A DNA stretch of 64,000 nt from Ferruginibacter sp. (GTDB lineage: Bacteria > Bacteroidota > Bacteroidia > Chitinophagales > Chitinophagaceae), in contig JAOQAK010000080.1 of the NCBI GenBank assembly GCA_025963635.1, positions 186,001 to 250,000 of the forward strand, written 5' to 3'. Every line of letters starts with the position of its first letter. The first letter of the stretch is position 1. Positions 17,367-27,543 of this stretch are shown one piece after another. The notes under the pieces were generated by a model. That model worked only from the letters and a program-made list of their open reading frames with translations, searched no databases and was not told the origin of the DNA. Both the position numbers and the translations under genes were made by a program.

Positions 17367-19433
17367 TCAGTTTTCTTCAATGATCAGTACACCCCAGGGT
17401 TCGAGCGTAAACGTTTCACTATTTTTTAAGACGCTATTGGACAATAAATTCCTGCCGTTTTTATAGTTATACGTAGCCTGGGCGGCAATGGCAGAATAAT
17501 TAAAATAATAATGAATGGCCTTCCCCAATTGATTTGTGCCAGAGCGGGTAATTACCGGGAAAACTGCATTGTCATCCCTTGTAATTTTGGCCTTATTGAC
17601 CACATCCTGCATAATTTTTCCTGCCAACGTGGGTGCAGGCATAAAACCAACATAAGTGGCTAATCCTTTACCATAGCTGTTTTCTGTTAACGCTGCATAT
17701 TTTCCCCAAACTTCATGATCGTAATCGGCCAATACCTTTGCCGTCGTTGGTGTGATGAGCTCCATCCAGGATCGAAGTAAATTATCTTCTTTGCTCACCC
17801 CGAATGGATTGCCTTTTAGCCCGGTATTCTTCGGAATGGTAAATTGATTGTATGCAATACCGCAGGCTTTGTCAATGATACCCGGCTGTTGAATATTTCG
17901 CACCTGTACATTCTCATCAGAGAAGCCACTGCGAAAGGTATAAATAATATGGCCGCCGTTTTGAACATAAGTATTAAGTCTGGTCAATAAACTATCCGGG
18001 GCGGCATATAAAGCGGGCACAACAAGTAATTTATACTTTTCAATATTTACACTGGTTGGATCAACAAAGTCCACACCCACATTCATCTTGTAAAGTGCAT
18101 CGTAGAAAGTTCTTAAAACTTCATTGTATTGTAAACCAAACCCAAAACTATTAAATGCAGTCTGGGCTTCGTTGCTAAATAAAATGGCTACTTCATTATT
18201 CTTTTTAAGATTCACCAAATGCTTACTCAGGCTTTCAAATTCTTTTCCGATAATCTTTGCTTCATTGTAAGTGGCATTGGGTTCAAAATCATGACTCAAA
18301 AGCCCTTTCCAGTAAGTCTCAGCTGAATTATGGATTGAGTGCCAGTGCCAATAAGATACCATATTTGCTCCGGAAGCAAGATGGCTATAAGCCTGGAGTC
18401 TCAACTGTCCGGGAAACGGTGTCCATTGCGGAAAACCTTGCGCTTCAGTTTCAATAAGCAGGTAATTTTTGCCACCTTTCATTGAACGGGCAAGGTCGCC
18501 CCCGAACGCTATTTCAATACCGGTAAGTTGATCCTGTGTGGGATGATAGATGTCAATCCCGGCAATATCCAATGGAACAGCTGCGGCAAAATGATCAACT
18601 TCAGTTTGTATGCCATAAGAATGCCCTCTCCAGTCCATGTCGAAATTTTGCGTCACAAATTGCCCCGGGCGTTTGTACTCATTTACGATATGTGTTTGCC
18701 AGGCAAGATAATCGGTCACCAGCTTCCTGTGAAACTTTGCAAATTCTGCGGCAAGGCTTGCGTTGATGGTACCTGCTGCAGATGGAAAGTCTTCCCAGGT
18801 GTTAATACGGTTACTCCAATAATTTAATCCAAAAACTTTGTTTATGGAATCCAACGAAATAAATTTTTTCTTACAATATTCAACAAACAGCTTTTGTACG
18901 GCCGGACCTGCAGTATTGTAAGACTTCGTTTCATTATCTACCTGGTAACCAATAATCGCGGGATGATTTTTAACATGCTCCATTAATTTTCGGATCACTC
19001 TTTCAGCGGCCTCCTTAAAGTGAATGTTAGTGATATCCATATTTTGCCTCGGACCGTATTGCGCCTGGCCTGTTGGCGTAATAACTAACACATCCGGATG
19101 CTTCAATGCGAGCCAGGTGGGAATGGCGTAGGTGGGGGTTCCCACGATGACTTGTATGCCAGCCTTGTGCATTGCATTCAGAACACGATCGATGTGTGTA
19201 AAATCAAACACTCCTTCCTGTGTCTCTAATGTTCCCCAGGTAGATTCTGCAATCCTCACAACATTTATTCCGGCAGCCTTCATCATCGCCACATCTTTGT
19301 CGAGTCGCTCAACCGGCATGTACTCATCGTAATAAGCTACGCCAAACAAAAGTTTTTCTGATACATAACCTTGGGCAATTGTCAAAAACGGGAGCAACAC
19401 AATGAGTGATAAAACGGGAATCAGCTTTTTCAT
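17367..19433 (-). CDS. secreted beta-galactosidase, GH42 family
   Basis: A 688-residue protein with a Sec signal (cleavage near LTIAQG). The GH42 barrel begins LLFGVAYYDEYMPVERLDKD. The acid/base is Glu168 in YQVDNET, and the nucleophile is Glu328 in LLIETEAQG. A Rossmann-like trimerisation domain follows (VAILFSNEAQTAFNSFGF to GGHIIYTFRSGFSDE) and a small beta domain closes the protein (LEPWGVLIIEEN). GH42 enzymes release terminal beta-galactose from oligosaccharides. The signal peptide implies periplasmic action. Facing it across 385 bases is an aldose 1-epimerase pseudogene, which would have fed the same sugar pathway. No SusC/SusD pair is nearby, so this is not a complete utilisation locus. 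Confidence 0.92.
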   Translation of the reverse strand: MKKLIPVLSLIVLLPFLTIAQGYVSEKLLFGVAYYDEYMPVERLDKDVAMMKAAGINVVRIAESTWGTLETQEGVFDFTHIDRVLNAMHKAGIQVIVGTPTYAIPTWLALKHPDVLVITPTGQAQYGPRQNMDITNIHFKEAAERVIRKLMEHVKNHPAIIGYQVDNETKSYNTAGPAVQKLFVEYCKKKFISLDSINKVFGLNYWSNRINTWEDFPSAAGTINASLAAEFAKFHRKLVTDYLAWQTHIVNEYKRPGQFVTQNFDMDWRGHSYGIQTEVDHFAAAVPLDIAGIDIYHPTQDQLTGIEIAFGGDLARSMKGGKNYLLIETEAQGFPQWTPFPGQLRLQAYSHLASGANMVSYWHWHSIHNSAETYWKGLLSHDFEPNATYNEAKIIGKEFESLSKHLVNLKKNNEVAILFSNEAQTAFNSFGFGLQYNEVLRTFYDALYKMNVGVDFVDPTSVNIEKYKLLVVPALYAAPDSLLTRLNTYVQNGGHIIYTFRSGFSDENVQVRNIQQPGIIDKACGIAYNQFTIPKNTGLKGNPFGVSKEDNLLRSWMELITPTTAKVLADYDHEVWGKYAALTENSYGKGLATYVGFMPAPTLAGKIMQDVVNKAKITRDDNAVFPVITRSGTNQLGKAIHYYFNYSAIAAQATYNYKNGRNLLSNSVLKNSETFTLEPWGVLIIEEN

Positions 19434-19827
19434 ATATCTAATTTTTCAACGGGCATTTAAACCCCCATTTGCAACTGAATAAAATACAAGTACCAATGAA
19501 ATCAGTACGGTCACCGGAGGGCAATCAATATGGCCTGGCAAGGCGGTAACGCAATTTAAGCATTAACTTAATGCTGATTTTACAAAGTTGAAGGTTGTAA
19601 CCCCTGGCTATATTTTCCGTTATAATGTGCCAGATGATCTTGTCAATTTATAATGCCAGGTCAATCTGTAATGTTGTAAATTGCCGGAATTTATTTACAG
19701 GCTTTTCTCTCGCCTATAACATTTCCTTTTGCTTACCCTGTTAAAAAAAGCTTAGTAAATGAAATAAGACCAGTACCCGTTTTGAGATAACCAACAATGG
19801 ATAAATCATCATTTAAAAATGTCCCTT
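19434..19827. other. divergent intergenic region between GH42 and epimerase
   Basis: About 390 bases that must contain the start signals for both divergent genes. I found no exact TAnnTTTG box on either strand. No gene or strong hairpin seen. Confidence 0.4.
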
Positions 19828-20696
19828 ATGTACACTTTAGAAAATGACACACTACGAGTTGTTATCAATTCCGTTGGAGCTGAATTGAGCAGCCTTATAA
19901 ACAAAAGAACCGGCCTGGAATATTTGTGGAATGCTGATCCTGCCTTCTGGCCAAAAAAATCTCCGTATTATTTCCTATTGTCGGAGGGTTAAAAGAGAAC
20001 CGTTATTTTTTTAATAATGAAAGTTATCCGCTCAACCGGCATGGCTTTGCCCGGGAAAAAACCTTTAAAGTTTCTAATATTTCACCTTCATCCGCATCCT
20101 TTGAACTCAATAGTGATGAAAGTACTTTGGCGGTTTATCCCTTTCAATTCAGCTTTGCTGTAAGTTATACAATTGAAGAAAACAGGCTGTCGGTTACTTA
20201 CCATGTAAAAAATAGTGGCGATGAAGTAATGTACTTTTCTGTAGGAGGCCACCCCGCGTTTAAATTGCCAATTGCTGATGGTGTTGGATATAACGACTAC
20301 TATTTACTATTCAATAAAACAGAGAATGCCGGGCATTACCCAATCAATGCAGAAGGATTGATTGAAAAAGTTGCACAACCACTGCTTCAAAATACCAACA
20401 GGTTACCTTTGTCAAAGTCATTGTTTTACAACGACGCACTCGTTTTTAAAGACCTTCAATCGAATGCCGTACAGCTTAAATCTGATCAACACCCCGCCGG
20501 GATCAATTTCTCATTTAAGGGTTTTCCTTACCTGGGCATCTGGGCTGCAAAAAATGCGGATTTTGTTTGTATCGAACCATGGTGTGGTATCGGCGATACA
20601 ACAGTTACCAGCCAGGTCTTAAATGAAAAAGAGGGAATAGAATCTTTAAGCCCCCTTGGAGAATTTGAAAAAACCTGGACTGTAACCACATGGTAA
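19828..20696 (+). pseudogene. aldose 1-epimerase family protein, one-base frameshift
   Basis: The first frame runs MYTLENDTLRVVINSVGAEL to FWPKKSP and then meets a stop (TAA at 19990-19992). One base later in phase the expected family sequence continues: LFPIVGGLKENRYFF, the catalytic NRHGFARE, GGHPAFKLP, PWCGIGD and a normal end EKTWTVTTW. A single missing base near 19965 (CTCCGTATT where homologs need SPVLFP) explains both. The total span of 869 bases is one short of a multiple of three. It would be a mutarotase-like epimerase of the LACX/YeaD type. It may be a true inactivation or a sequencing error. Confidence 0.88.
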
Positions 20697-20894
20697 CTCT
20701 TCAATGACTCGTCAATTAAATGTGTTTGTTGGTGCATCGTGTTGTTATAAGCATAAGTACCAATCTTCAATCGGCATCAACGAATTAAAATGTGAGGTGC
20801 GGATTATTTATTAATTACGATTTAAACTAAACCCATCCTTCAATTTTTTATTTAAACAATCTATCGGGGTAGCGTCATTTTTAACCAGCTTATT

Positions 20895-20902
20895 TATATT
20901 TG
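20895..20902 (+). promoter_or_regulatory. -7 box placed just upstream of an ATG (possible leaderless mRNA)
   Basis: TATATTTG matches TAnnTTTG exactly and ends six bases before the ATG at 20909, which is about where transcription would start. No -33 TTG is visible, so the match could be chance in AT-rich DNA. Confidence 0.3.
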
Positions 20903-20908
20903 TATTCT

Positions 20909-21364
20909 ATGCAAAAAATAGCCTGTTTATTCTTATTGATAATTTTTGGTTCTTTTTCCTGTACAAGAATGCAATCATCACTTACAAAATCCGAGGTGAT
21001 TGCGGTCATAAAAAAATTCGATGAAGGCTGGAAAAATAAGGATTTGAAAATGGTGGATTCCGTGTTGTCGCCTGGGTATATTTACTTCACGCAATCTGGT
21101 GGGGTATTTAGCAGGAGCAACCTTGTTCAAACTGCAGGCTCACCGGAGTACACGCTCGATACAGTTGAAAGGATGGAATATTTTGTTGAATTGTACGAGA
21201 ATACCGCAGTGGTAAGCACTCGCTGGCAGGGAAAGGGAAGATACAAGGGTACCTATTTCAATGAGGACCAGCGTTGCAGTTTAACCATTATCAAAACTGC
21301 GGATATAGTAAAAATATTTTCCGAACATTGCACCCCTATCAGGCCTACCAGGTTGTTTCATTAA
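20909..21364 (+). CDS. SnoaL-like/DUF4440 (NTF2-fold) lipoprotein
   Basis: A 151-residue protein from the ATG at 20909; an upstream TTG would add only MYS. The signal ends at FGSFSC (lipobox-like, Cys18). The body fits the NTF2 cone fold: KFDEGWKNKDLKMVDSVLSP, GYIYFTQSGGVFSRSN, NTAVVSTRWQGKGRYKGTYF and SLTIIKTADIVKIFSEHCTP. Such proteins bind small ligands or act as isomerases; no catalytic residue can be named. It sits alone between the epimerase pseudogene and another lipoprotein gene. Confidence 0.75.
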   Translation: MQKIACLFLLIIFGSFSCTRMQSSLTKSEVIAVIKKFDEGWKNKDLKMVDSVLSPGYIYFTQSGGVFSRSNLVQTAGSPEYTLDTVERMEYFVELYENTAVVSTRWQGKGRYKGTYFNEDQRCSLTIIKTADIVKIFSEHCTPIRPTRLFH

Positions 21365-21567
21365 TTCATAACATGATGCCCTCAACAGAATTTTTAAAAT
21401 GAATAATGGAAATATTCTTAATTTTAGCCATGCGGCAAATTGCTTGTTGAGATGCAATAAGCAGCAGCCATCTTACCTCAGTTGTTTAACCTGTACTTCG
21501 TGTCGAGGGATAGAGTTATTATCGTTGCAGAAGCGTTTCTATAATTTATAAACTAAAAATACATCTC

Positions 21568-22227
21568 ATGAAGCAACAAATACAATGGGTAGGATTCATT
21601 TTATTTTCAGCCTGTGTTTTTTCCTGTAATCAAAAAGCAAAGGATAAGGGAATACCTACGATAATTGCCAATGCAAATGGCGTAAAAGAATTTTCCAAAG
21701 TAAAATCAATTGAATTTACTTTCGACCTGCACAAAGATTCGCTGCACGTTGAAAGACACTGGAAATGGATGCCTGCTGCCAACACCGTAATATTTTATGA
21801 TAAAGGCGACAGCACAAAGTTTACCGTGATGGATACTTCTACTGCTGATTTAAAAAAGTTAAACGCCCAGTTTACCAATGATCAATATTGGTTATTATTC
21901 CCGTTGCACCTTCAATGGGATGAGGGATATACTTTTACTGACAATGGCGTAACCACCGGTCCGGTTACTGAAAAAAGTTATCATAAATATACCGTCCAAT
22001 ACAATGGTAAAGATGGATTTACACCCGGTGATATGTACGAGCTATACGTGGACAGCAGTTCCCTCATCCAGGAATGGGCATTTCATAGATCAGGCGTTAA
22101 AGAGCCTACGATAATGGTTTCCTGGGGAAATTATGAAGATTTCAACGGAATAAAGATCGCCAGGTCACATAAAAGTAAGCAAGGAGATTTTCAATTGAAT
22201 TTTACCGGAGTCTCCGTTTCAGAATAA
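21568..22227 (+). CDS. DUF6503-like lipoprotein
   Basis: A 219-residue protein with lipobox VFSC (Cys20). The body is beta-rich: FSKVKSIEFTFDLHKDSLHV, ERHWKWMPAANTVIFYDKGD, WLLFPLHLQWDEGYTFTDNG, YTVQYNGKDGFTPGDMYELY and IMVSWGNYEDFNGIKIARSH. This follows the DUF6503 / LolA-superfamily-like pattern of a curved sheet that could hold a lipid or hydrophobic ligand. No enzyme motif. It is convergent with the NRPS gene downstream. Confidence 0.65.
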   Translation: MKQQIQWVGFILFSACVFSCNQKAKDKGIPTIIANANGVKEFSKVKSIEFTFDLHKDSLHVERHWKWMPAANTVIFYDKGDSTKFTVMDTSTADLKKLNAQFTNDQYWLLFPLHLQWDEGYTFTDNGVTTGPVTEKSYHKYTVQYNGKDGFTPGDMYELYVDSSSLIQEWAFHRSGVKEPTIMVSWGNYEDFNGIKIARSHKSKQGDFQLNFTGVSVSE

Positions 22228-22326
22228 ACCATGAAGTTTCGCGGTAGCAGCAAACTTCAAACATCTGGTTAAAAATTAAATTACATCTCTGGATTCAATT
22301 TTTTTAACATCATTTTTATTTAGTTT

Positions 22327-25300
22327 TTATTGAACCGTAAGCGCTTTTTTTAATTCGGCTGCGGTAGATTGAACAGCCGGTTCATTCATGATCTCACGAC
22401 GGTGCGAATGATATCCGGGGATATCAACTGTCTTTATACCACCGGTTACATAATTTTTCCACCCAAGCGTAGGGTCGCTGAATATTTCGGGTGAACGAAA
22501 GATAGTGAGCTGGCCAGGGTATGGCTGCGGTTTGTATGCTTTTGCAATACTTGCATTGGTTATCATAAAATAATATTCCTGGAATTTATCAGGATAGGGG
22601 ATATGCAGCCGCTCACAAAATTTATAAATCATCACGCCAACAGCCAGGTACCCCATCATAGTTTTGTACTTCCATGTTTTTACTATGTTTTGCATCCGTC
22701 TCGATATAGCGTGTTTAATTTTTTTTGAAAGATAACTGGCCCTGTCGGCGGCATTTAATTGTGCAAGTATTTTCCAGCTGAATTCTGAAATAACAATGAT
22801 GTCCTCTAAAGATGGATCAGGCTTTACAGCAGTGGCTCGTGTAAAGCTGTTAGTAGCAGGATATCTAAAGGTTGGAGAGATACTATTGAAATTGGCTAGT
22901 AGATCAACTCTGAACCCCTGGACGGTTAATTGCCGGGCCATTTCAAATGCAATCAAACCACCAAAACAATATCCTCCTAATAAGTATGGCCCGTTGGGTG
23001 ATACTTTACGAATTTCATCAATGTATTTTGCAGCCATTACCGTTATACCTTCGTCGTAATAATGTTTGCCGTTCATGCCGGTAGCCTGTATGCCATAAAC
23101 CGGCTGATCCTTGCCCAGATAAGTTGTTAATTGCCAGTAAAATAATACGGTACCTGCAGCCGCATGCAGTAAGAATAGTGGAGGCCTGGATCCATTGGGT
23201 TGGATCGGTACTAACCACGACACTGCATCTTCAGGATCCTTTGCACGCAACACTTTTGCCAATTGTTCTATAGTGGGCGCCTGGAACAAAATTGAAATCG
23301 GAAGTTGTGTATGAAAAGTCTTTTTTATACGGGAAAATATCCTGTGTGCCTGCATGGAATCTGCGCCGGTATCGAAATAGTTATCTGTTACACCTATATT
23401 TTTTATTTGTAAACAATCAAGAAATATCTTTTTCAATCTGGTTTCCGTGGCATTCCTCGGCTTCACCAATTTTTCATTTATTTTCTGGCGAGGATCTGGT
23501 AAAGCAGCACGGTCAATCTTATCGTTGCTCGTGAGTGGTAACGCCGAAAGAATAACAAAAGCAGACGGAACCATATAGTCAGGTAACTTTTCACTTAAGA
23601 AGTGCCGTATGTTTTCTGTGTTTGCCGGTTGATTTTCTCTTAAGACCAGGTAGGCCACAAGGCGTTTTACGCCGGTCGAATCATCCTGCGCAATTACCAC
23701 TACCTGGTGAACGGATGGATGATCACTGAGTGCTGATTCAATCTCAGCCAGTTCAATACGATACCCGTTTATTTTTACCTGCTGATCGATCCTTCCAAGG
23801 TACTCCAGGTTTCCCTCCGGTAACCATCGCACCTTGTCGCCGGTTCTGTACATCCTGGAGCCGGGGTCTTTACTGAAAGGATTGGCTACAAATTTTTCCC
23901 GGGTTAAACCAGCCTCATTCAGGTATTTGCGGGCCAAACCTTCACCGGCAATATACAGTTCGCCTGTAAAACCTGGTGGAACGAGTTGTAAATACCGATC
24001 AAGAACAAATAGTTGAGTATTTGAAAAGGGTTTTCCAATAGGAATACTATCATAGTTCATTTGAAGGTGTACCTGGTGAATACATTTCCCAATAGTAGTT
24101 TCTGTTGGCCCATAGTGATTGAAAACACGTCCTTTATATTTCAATGTTGCCAAATGGCCAGGTAAGGTTTTTGGAAAGGCTTCACCGCCGAATATCATTA
24201 CCTTTTTTGCCAGTATAAAATTATTGTTCCTGGCATAGGATAACCATAGAGAAGGCACTATCTTGATGCAATCAATGGAATTCTTGTGCAGGTAAAAAGC
24301 TAATTTATCACCTTCCATTATTAATCGCTGCGACATCACATGCAAGGTGGCTCCCACCAAAAAGGATGTAAACAGGATGGAATGGCCTGCATCAAAAACA
24401 AGTGGTGAAAAGAGAGCAAAAGAGGAGCATTGTTTAAGATCGGCCGTGCTGATCAATCCATAACAATGGTCAATTATGGCCTGGTGTTCAATCATAACGC
24501 CTTTGGGTTTTCCGGTGGAACCGGAAGTGTAAATTACATACGCAGCCTGCCGGGAAGATGGCCTTGATGTAAGATTGCTTTTTGGCTGTGATCTTATTGC
24601 TGCACTCCTCAGGTCTGTTTCTATATTTTCTATTTTGCATGAACCTTCCAATTTCCGGCTGGTTTCTTTGTTGCACAAAAGTATAGTAGCCCTGATGTCG
24701 CCGATCATGAATTTAATTCTTTCCAAGGGATAACCAGGAGATATTGGAACATAGGCTGCACCAGCCTTTAAAACTCCCATTATTGCAATGATCATTTCCA
24801 TGCTGCGTTCAAAACATATGGGAATTAGCGTTTCTTCACCGCGCAACTTAGTTCTTAAATAATGGGCAAGCTGATTTGATTGTTCATTGAGTTCCTTGTA
24901 GGATATTTTTTTGTTTTCAAACACAACGGCGACCGACTTCGCAAATTGCTCCGCACTATTTTCAAATAAATCTATAATGCTTTTTTCCCTTGGATAATTC
25001 ACTTTGCTTTCACCAAATGTTACCAGTAATTGATGAATTTCTTCAGAAGTTAATATTACCAGGTCGCCTATCCTTTGATCGGGATCTTTAATAATGGCAC
25101 CAAGTAATTGTTCAAGATGGGCCGTCATCTGCTGAATGAATTGCAAGGCAAGCCGCTCGTAATCGTAGTTTACTTTTTCAATGTCTCCGGCAACGGGGTT
25201 GGTTACCGAAAGGACGATATTTAACGAATTTGTTTCATCCAGGCAGCTCTCCACCACCCATTGCGATTGAAGGTCCTGGCCAATGCCCGCTTTTTCATGA

Positions 25301-25845
25301 TTGTTCCGGAAAACCATTGTTACATTGCAATCGGGATATTTCACCACCTGGCCGTTTTCATCCGTAATACCACCAAGCTGGCCTCGTCGCACGGCGATAC
25401 TGCAAATATCCCGTTCAATGCGGTCCATCAGTTCAGTAAAGCAGGGGTTGTCAGACAGATCAGTTTGCAGGATAACTTTGTCAACCCAGGCGCCACCATC
25501 TAAGGTTTCTTTATTATTTGCAACTTTGGATAGAGAGGTAAATAAAACAGCGATTTTGCCCTGATCGTTGTACCGGTAAAGCAGGGTATTGAAAGCAGCC
25601 AGTGTTGAAATCAGTACTTTTGAATCATATTTTTCACCTAACTGTCGAAGGTACTCCATGCAGCGGCCGGTTAATAAAAAAAGGAACTGTCCCTGGTCAT
25701 GATAGCTTTCGTGGTAGTAATTACCGCCTGCTACTATGGATGGTTGAAGTGAGCTGCCATCAATCTGATTTTCTTCTTTGAAGATAAGTTGCCCCGGGAT
25801 TTTACTTGCGTTAAAGAATTTACTTCCGCAGAGGTTGTTTATCAT
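22327..25845 (-). CDS. single-module NRPS: partial condensation domain, adenylation, carrier, thioesterase
   Basis: A 1172-residue protein. Residues about 45-275 resemble only the C-terminal half of a condensation domain; the HHxxxDG motif is absent. The adenylation domain follows, with YTSGSTGKPKG, FNHYGPTETTIG, YRTGDKVRW, GRIDQQVKINGYRIEL and NDKIDR. The first specificity residue reads Asp (FDAGHS), so an alpha-amino acid is expected, but the code is not one I can decode. The carrier is DNYFDTGADSMQ, with the phosphopantetheine Ser but GAD in place of GGD/GGH. The thioesterase has GYCFGG with Cys960 in the nucleophile position and His1146 (IPGYHSH). No MbtH or Sfp gene is close. A small amino-acid-derived product or an esterified or amide conjugate is likely. 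Confidence 0.88.
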   Translation of the reverse strand: MINNLCGSKFFNASKIPGQLIFKEENQIDGSSLQPSIVAGGNYYHESYHDQGQFLFLLTGRCMEYLRQLGEKYDSKVLISTLAAFNTLLYRYNDQGKIAVLFTSLSKVANNKETLDGGAWVDKVILQTDLSDNPCFTELMDRIERDICSIAVRRGQLGGITDENGQVVKYPDCNVTMVFRNNHEKAGIGQDLQSQWVVESCLDETNSLNIVLSVTNPVAGDIEKVNYDYERLALQFIQQMTAHLEQLLGAIIKDPDQRIGDLVILTSEEIHQLLVTFGESKVNYPREKSIIDLFENSAEQFAKSVAVVFENKKISYKELNEQSNQLAHYLRTKLRGEETLIPICFERSMEMIIAIMGVLKAGAAYVPISPGYPLERIKFMIGDIRATILLCNKETSRKLEGSCKIENIETDLRSAAIRSQPKSNLTSRPSSRQAAYVIYTSGSTGKPKGVMIEHQAIIDHCYGLISTADLKQCSSFALFSPLVFDAGHSILFTSFLVGATLHVMSQRLIMEGDKLAFYLHKNSIDCIKIVPSLWLSYARNNNFILAKKVMIFGGEAFPKTLPGHLATLKYKGRVFNHYGPTETTIGKCIHQVHLQMNYDSIPIGKPFSNTQLFVLDRYLQLVPPGFTGELYIAGEGLARKYLNEAGLTREKFVANPFSKDPGSRMYRTGDKVRWLPEGNLEYLGRIDQQVKINGYRIELAEIESALSDHPSVHQVVVIAQDDSTGVKRLVAYLVLRENQPANTENIRHFLSEKLPDYMVPSAFVILSALPLTSNDKIDRAALPDPRQKINEKLVKPRNATETRLKKIFLDCLQIKNIGVTDNYFDTGADSMQAHRIFSRIKKTFHTQLPISILFQAPTIEQLAKVLRAKDPEDAVSWLVPIQPNGSRPPLFLLHAAAGTVLFYWQLTTYLGKDQPVYGIQATGMNGKHYYDEGITVMAAKYIDEIRKVSPNGPYLLGGYCFGGLIAFEMARQLTVQGFRVDLLANFNSISPTFRYPATNSFTRATAVKPDPSLEDIIVISEFSWKILAQLNAADRASYLSKKIKHAISRRMQNIVKTWKYKTMMGYLAVGVMIYKFCERLHIPYPDKFQEYYFMITNASIAKAYKPQPYPGQLTIFRSPEIFSDPTLGWKNYVTGGIKTVDIPGYHSHRREIMNEPAVQSTAAELKKALTVQ

Positions 25846-26423
25846 AAAATAAGCTTTTATGAAATCTTAATGAAATCACATTTGCCTTCACGTATAGACA
25901 ATAGGAGCATGCAGTTCTTACACACTGAACCCTCTTAACCCGGGAGCCAATTTTTAAAGAGAATAGAAAGTGAATAGCAAGTTGTCGTTCTCTAAAATTT
26001 CAATCGTTAATAATGGAATAAGGTTGGGTAATCGAAGGAAATAGATTTTTGCTTTTCGGTTAAGGTATTTACAATCGGGTAGCTATTGAATTTATTTTGC
26101 TCTTTAAATACTTATACTAAAGGTAAAATAATTACTGAAAAATTCAAACGAAAAATATTAAAAAAAAATCCGTATCTGAAAAATTTCATAGCCAGCATAA
26201 ACCTTCTTTGCTGAATAGCACAGCCGCATAAACGAAGATAAAATTGATGACTATTATAAGGTAAAATCACGAAAGCAGGTGCCTCTGCGTCGTATAGATT
26301 AAAAGTATTTTTGATTCGAAAATTGATCCGGAAACTAATGAATGAAGTTATTAAAAGCTTCAAAAAGATTAGTAAGTTATAAAATTGTTAAATTCCAAGT
26401 AAAGCTTATATTTTTTTTTGATA
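25846..26423. other. AT-rich spacer, no supported gene
   Basis: Nearly 580 very AT-rich bases between the NRPS gene and a divergent esterase gene. An 83-codon frame on the minus strand (26112-26363) is all AT-driven residues (Phe, Asn, Ile) and lacks coding character. The NRPS promoter must lie here but no exact box was found. Confidence 0.4.
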
Positions 26424-26456
26424 TTTGGCAACATCGTTAATAACTCTTTAGGTTTG
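26424..26456 (+). promoter_or_regulatory. complete Bacteroidota sigma-A-type promoter
   Basis: TTTG at 26424-26427 (-33 element) and TAGGTTTG at 26449-26456 (-7 element, exact TAnnTTTG) are separated by 21 bases, the preferred spacing. Transcription would begin near 26462, leaving a leader of about 110 bases before the ATG at 26574. This is the best promoter match in the window. Confidence 0.6.
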
Positions 26457-26573
26457 CCTTGGTGGCGGTAGGCGCTAAATTTCATTACTAGACAACTACA
26501 ACTATTTTTAAATTACTGTAATAAAAATTAGCAGCATTTGTTTTCGAAAAGCTCAAAGATTAAATTTCTTATT

Positions 26574-27491
26574 ATGAAATCTATTTTAATTGTTTTGGTG
26601 ATATCGTTTCCTTACGTTAGCTACCCACAAACCTCTGTAGGTGTTACTCAAACAGAACTGATATATGGAAGAAAGGACGGCATGGCATTGACCATGTTTG
26701 CACAGGTGCCTGGTAAATCGGCCAACGGGAAAGGAATCATTGTGGTCGAAAGTGGTAACTGGAGATCCAGTTATGAAAGAGCGCAGCGTTTCCTTAAAGA
26801 GTCAACATTTTATACGGATAACGGGTATACCATTTTCACAGTGTTGCCATCTTCACAACCCAGATATACTATCCCCGATGAGATCATCGACCTCAAAAGG
26901 GCCGTTCGTTTTATCAGGTATCATGCAAAAGATTATGGTATTGATCCAGATCATTTAGGCATGATGGGATTTTCATCAGGCGGGCACTTATCGCTTGCTG
27001 TTGCAACCGGAGATGAAACAATGGATTCCACTGCCATTGACCCGGTAGACAGGGTGTCATCAAGGGTACAGGCTGTAGCAGTATTTTATCCGCCCACAGA
27101 CTTTCTAAATTATGGCCAGGAGAATGCGTCTCCATCTACTAACAGGAAGGCACTGATTCTAACAGGCGTGTACGGTGCTTTCGATTTTAAAGAATGGAAT
27201 GATACTACCAGGTCGTATGTACCCATTGCAAATGAATCAAAAAAGCTGGAGATCGCCCGGCAGGTTTCACCGATTTATGCAGTTAGTTCAGATGATCCTC
27301 CGGCATTGATCGTTCATGGCGATGCCGATCCGATCGTGCCATTGCAGCAATCACTAAGTATTATCAAAAAGTTTGAAACAGCAAAAGTTCCCAACCGGTT
27401 AATTGTTAAAAAGGGTGGGGGGCATGGATGGAAAAATATCGAGGTGGAAGAGCAATATTTAATTGACTGGTTCGATAAATATTTAAAATAA
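26574..27491 (+). CDS. secreted alpha/beta-hydrolase (esterase, BD-FAE/acetylxylan-esterase-like)
   Basis: A 305-residue protein from the ATG at 26574, which opens a signal peptide (MKSILIVLVISFPYVSYPQ); an upstream TTG would add 12 polar residues. The nucleophile elbow is GFSSGGH, the acid is in VHGDADPIVP and the His in KGGGHGWK. AVRFIRYHAKDYGIDPDHLG precedes the elbow, as in carbohydrate esterase and kynurenine formamidase-like hydrolases. Substrate not predictable; a periplasmic ester-hydrolysing role on sugars or small esters is likely. Confidence 0.85.
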   Translation: MKSILIVLVISFPYVSYPQTSVGVTQTELIYGRKDGMALTMFAQVPGKSANGKGIIVVESGNWRSSYERAQRFLKESTFYTDNGYTIFTVLPSSQPRYTIPDEIIDLKRAVRFIRYHAKDYGIDPDHLGMMGFSSGGHLSLAVATGDETMDSTAIDPVDRVSSRVQAVAVFYPPTDFLNYGQENASPSTNRKALILTGVYGAFDFKEWNDTTRSYVPIANESKKLEIARQVSPIYAVSSDDPPALIVHGDADPIVPLQQSLSIIKKFETAKVPNRLIVKKGGGHGWKNIEVEEQYLIDWFDKYLK

Positions 27492-27543
27492 ATCTGTGTT
27501 ATAATTTTTTAATACTAACGGCATTTACAGTTCCTGTAATGCA

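Noticed and set aside
26112..26363. 83-codon minus-strand reading frame in the NRPS upstream spacer
   Set aside because: Composition is driven by A/T (Phe, Asn, Ile, Lys) with no motif, signal or ribosome site.
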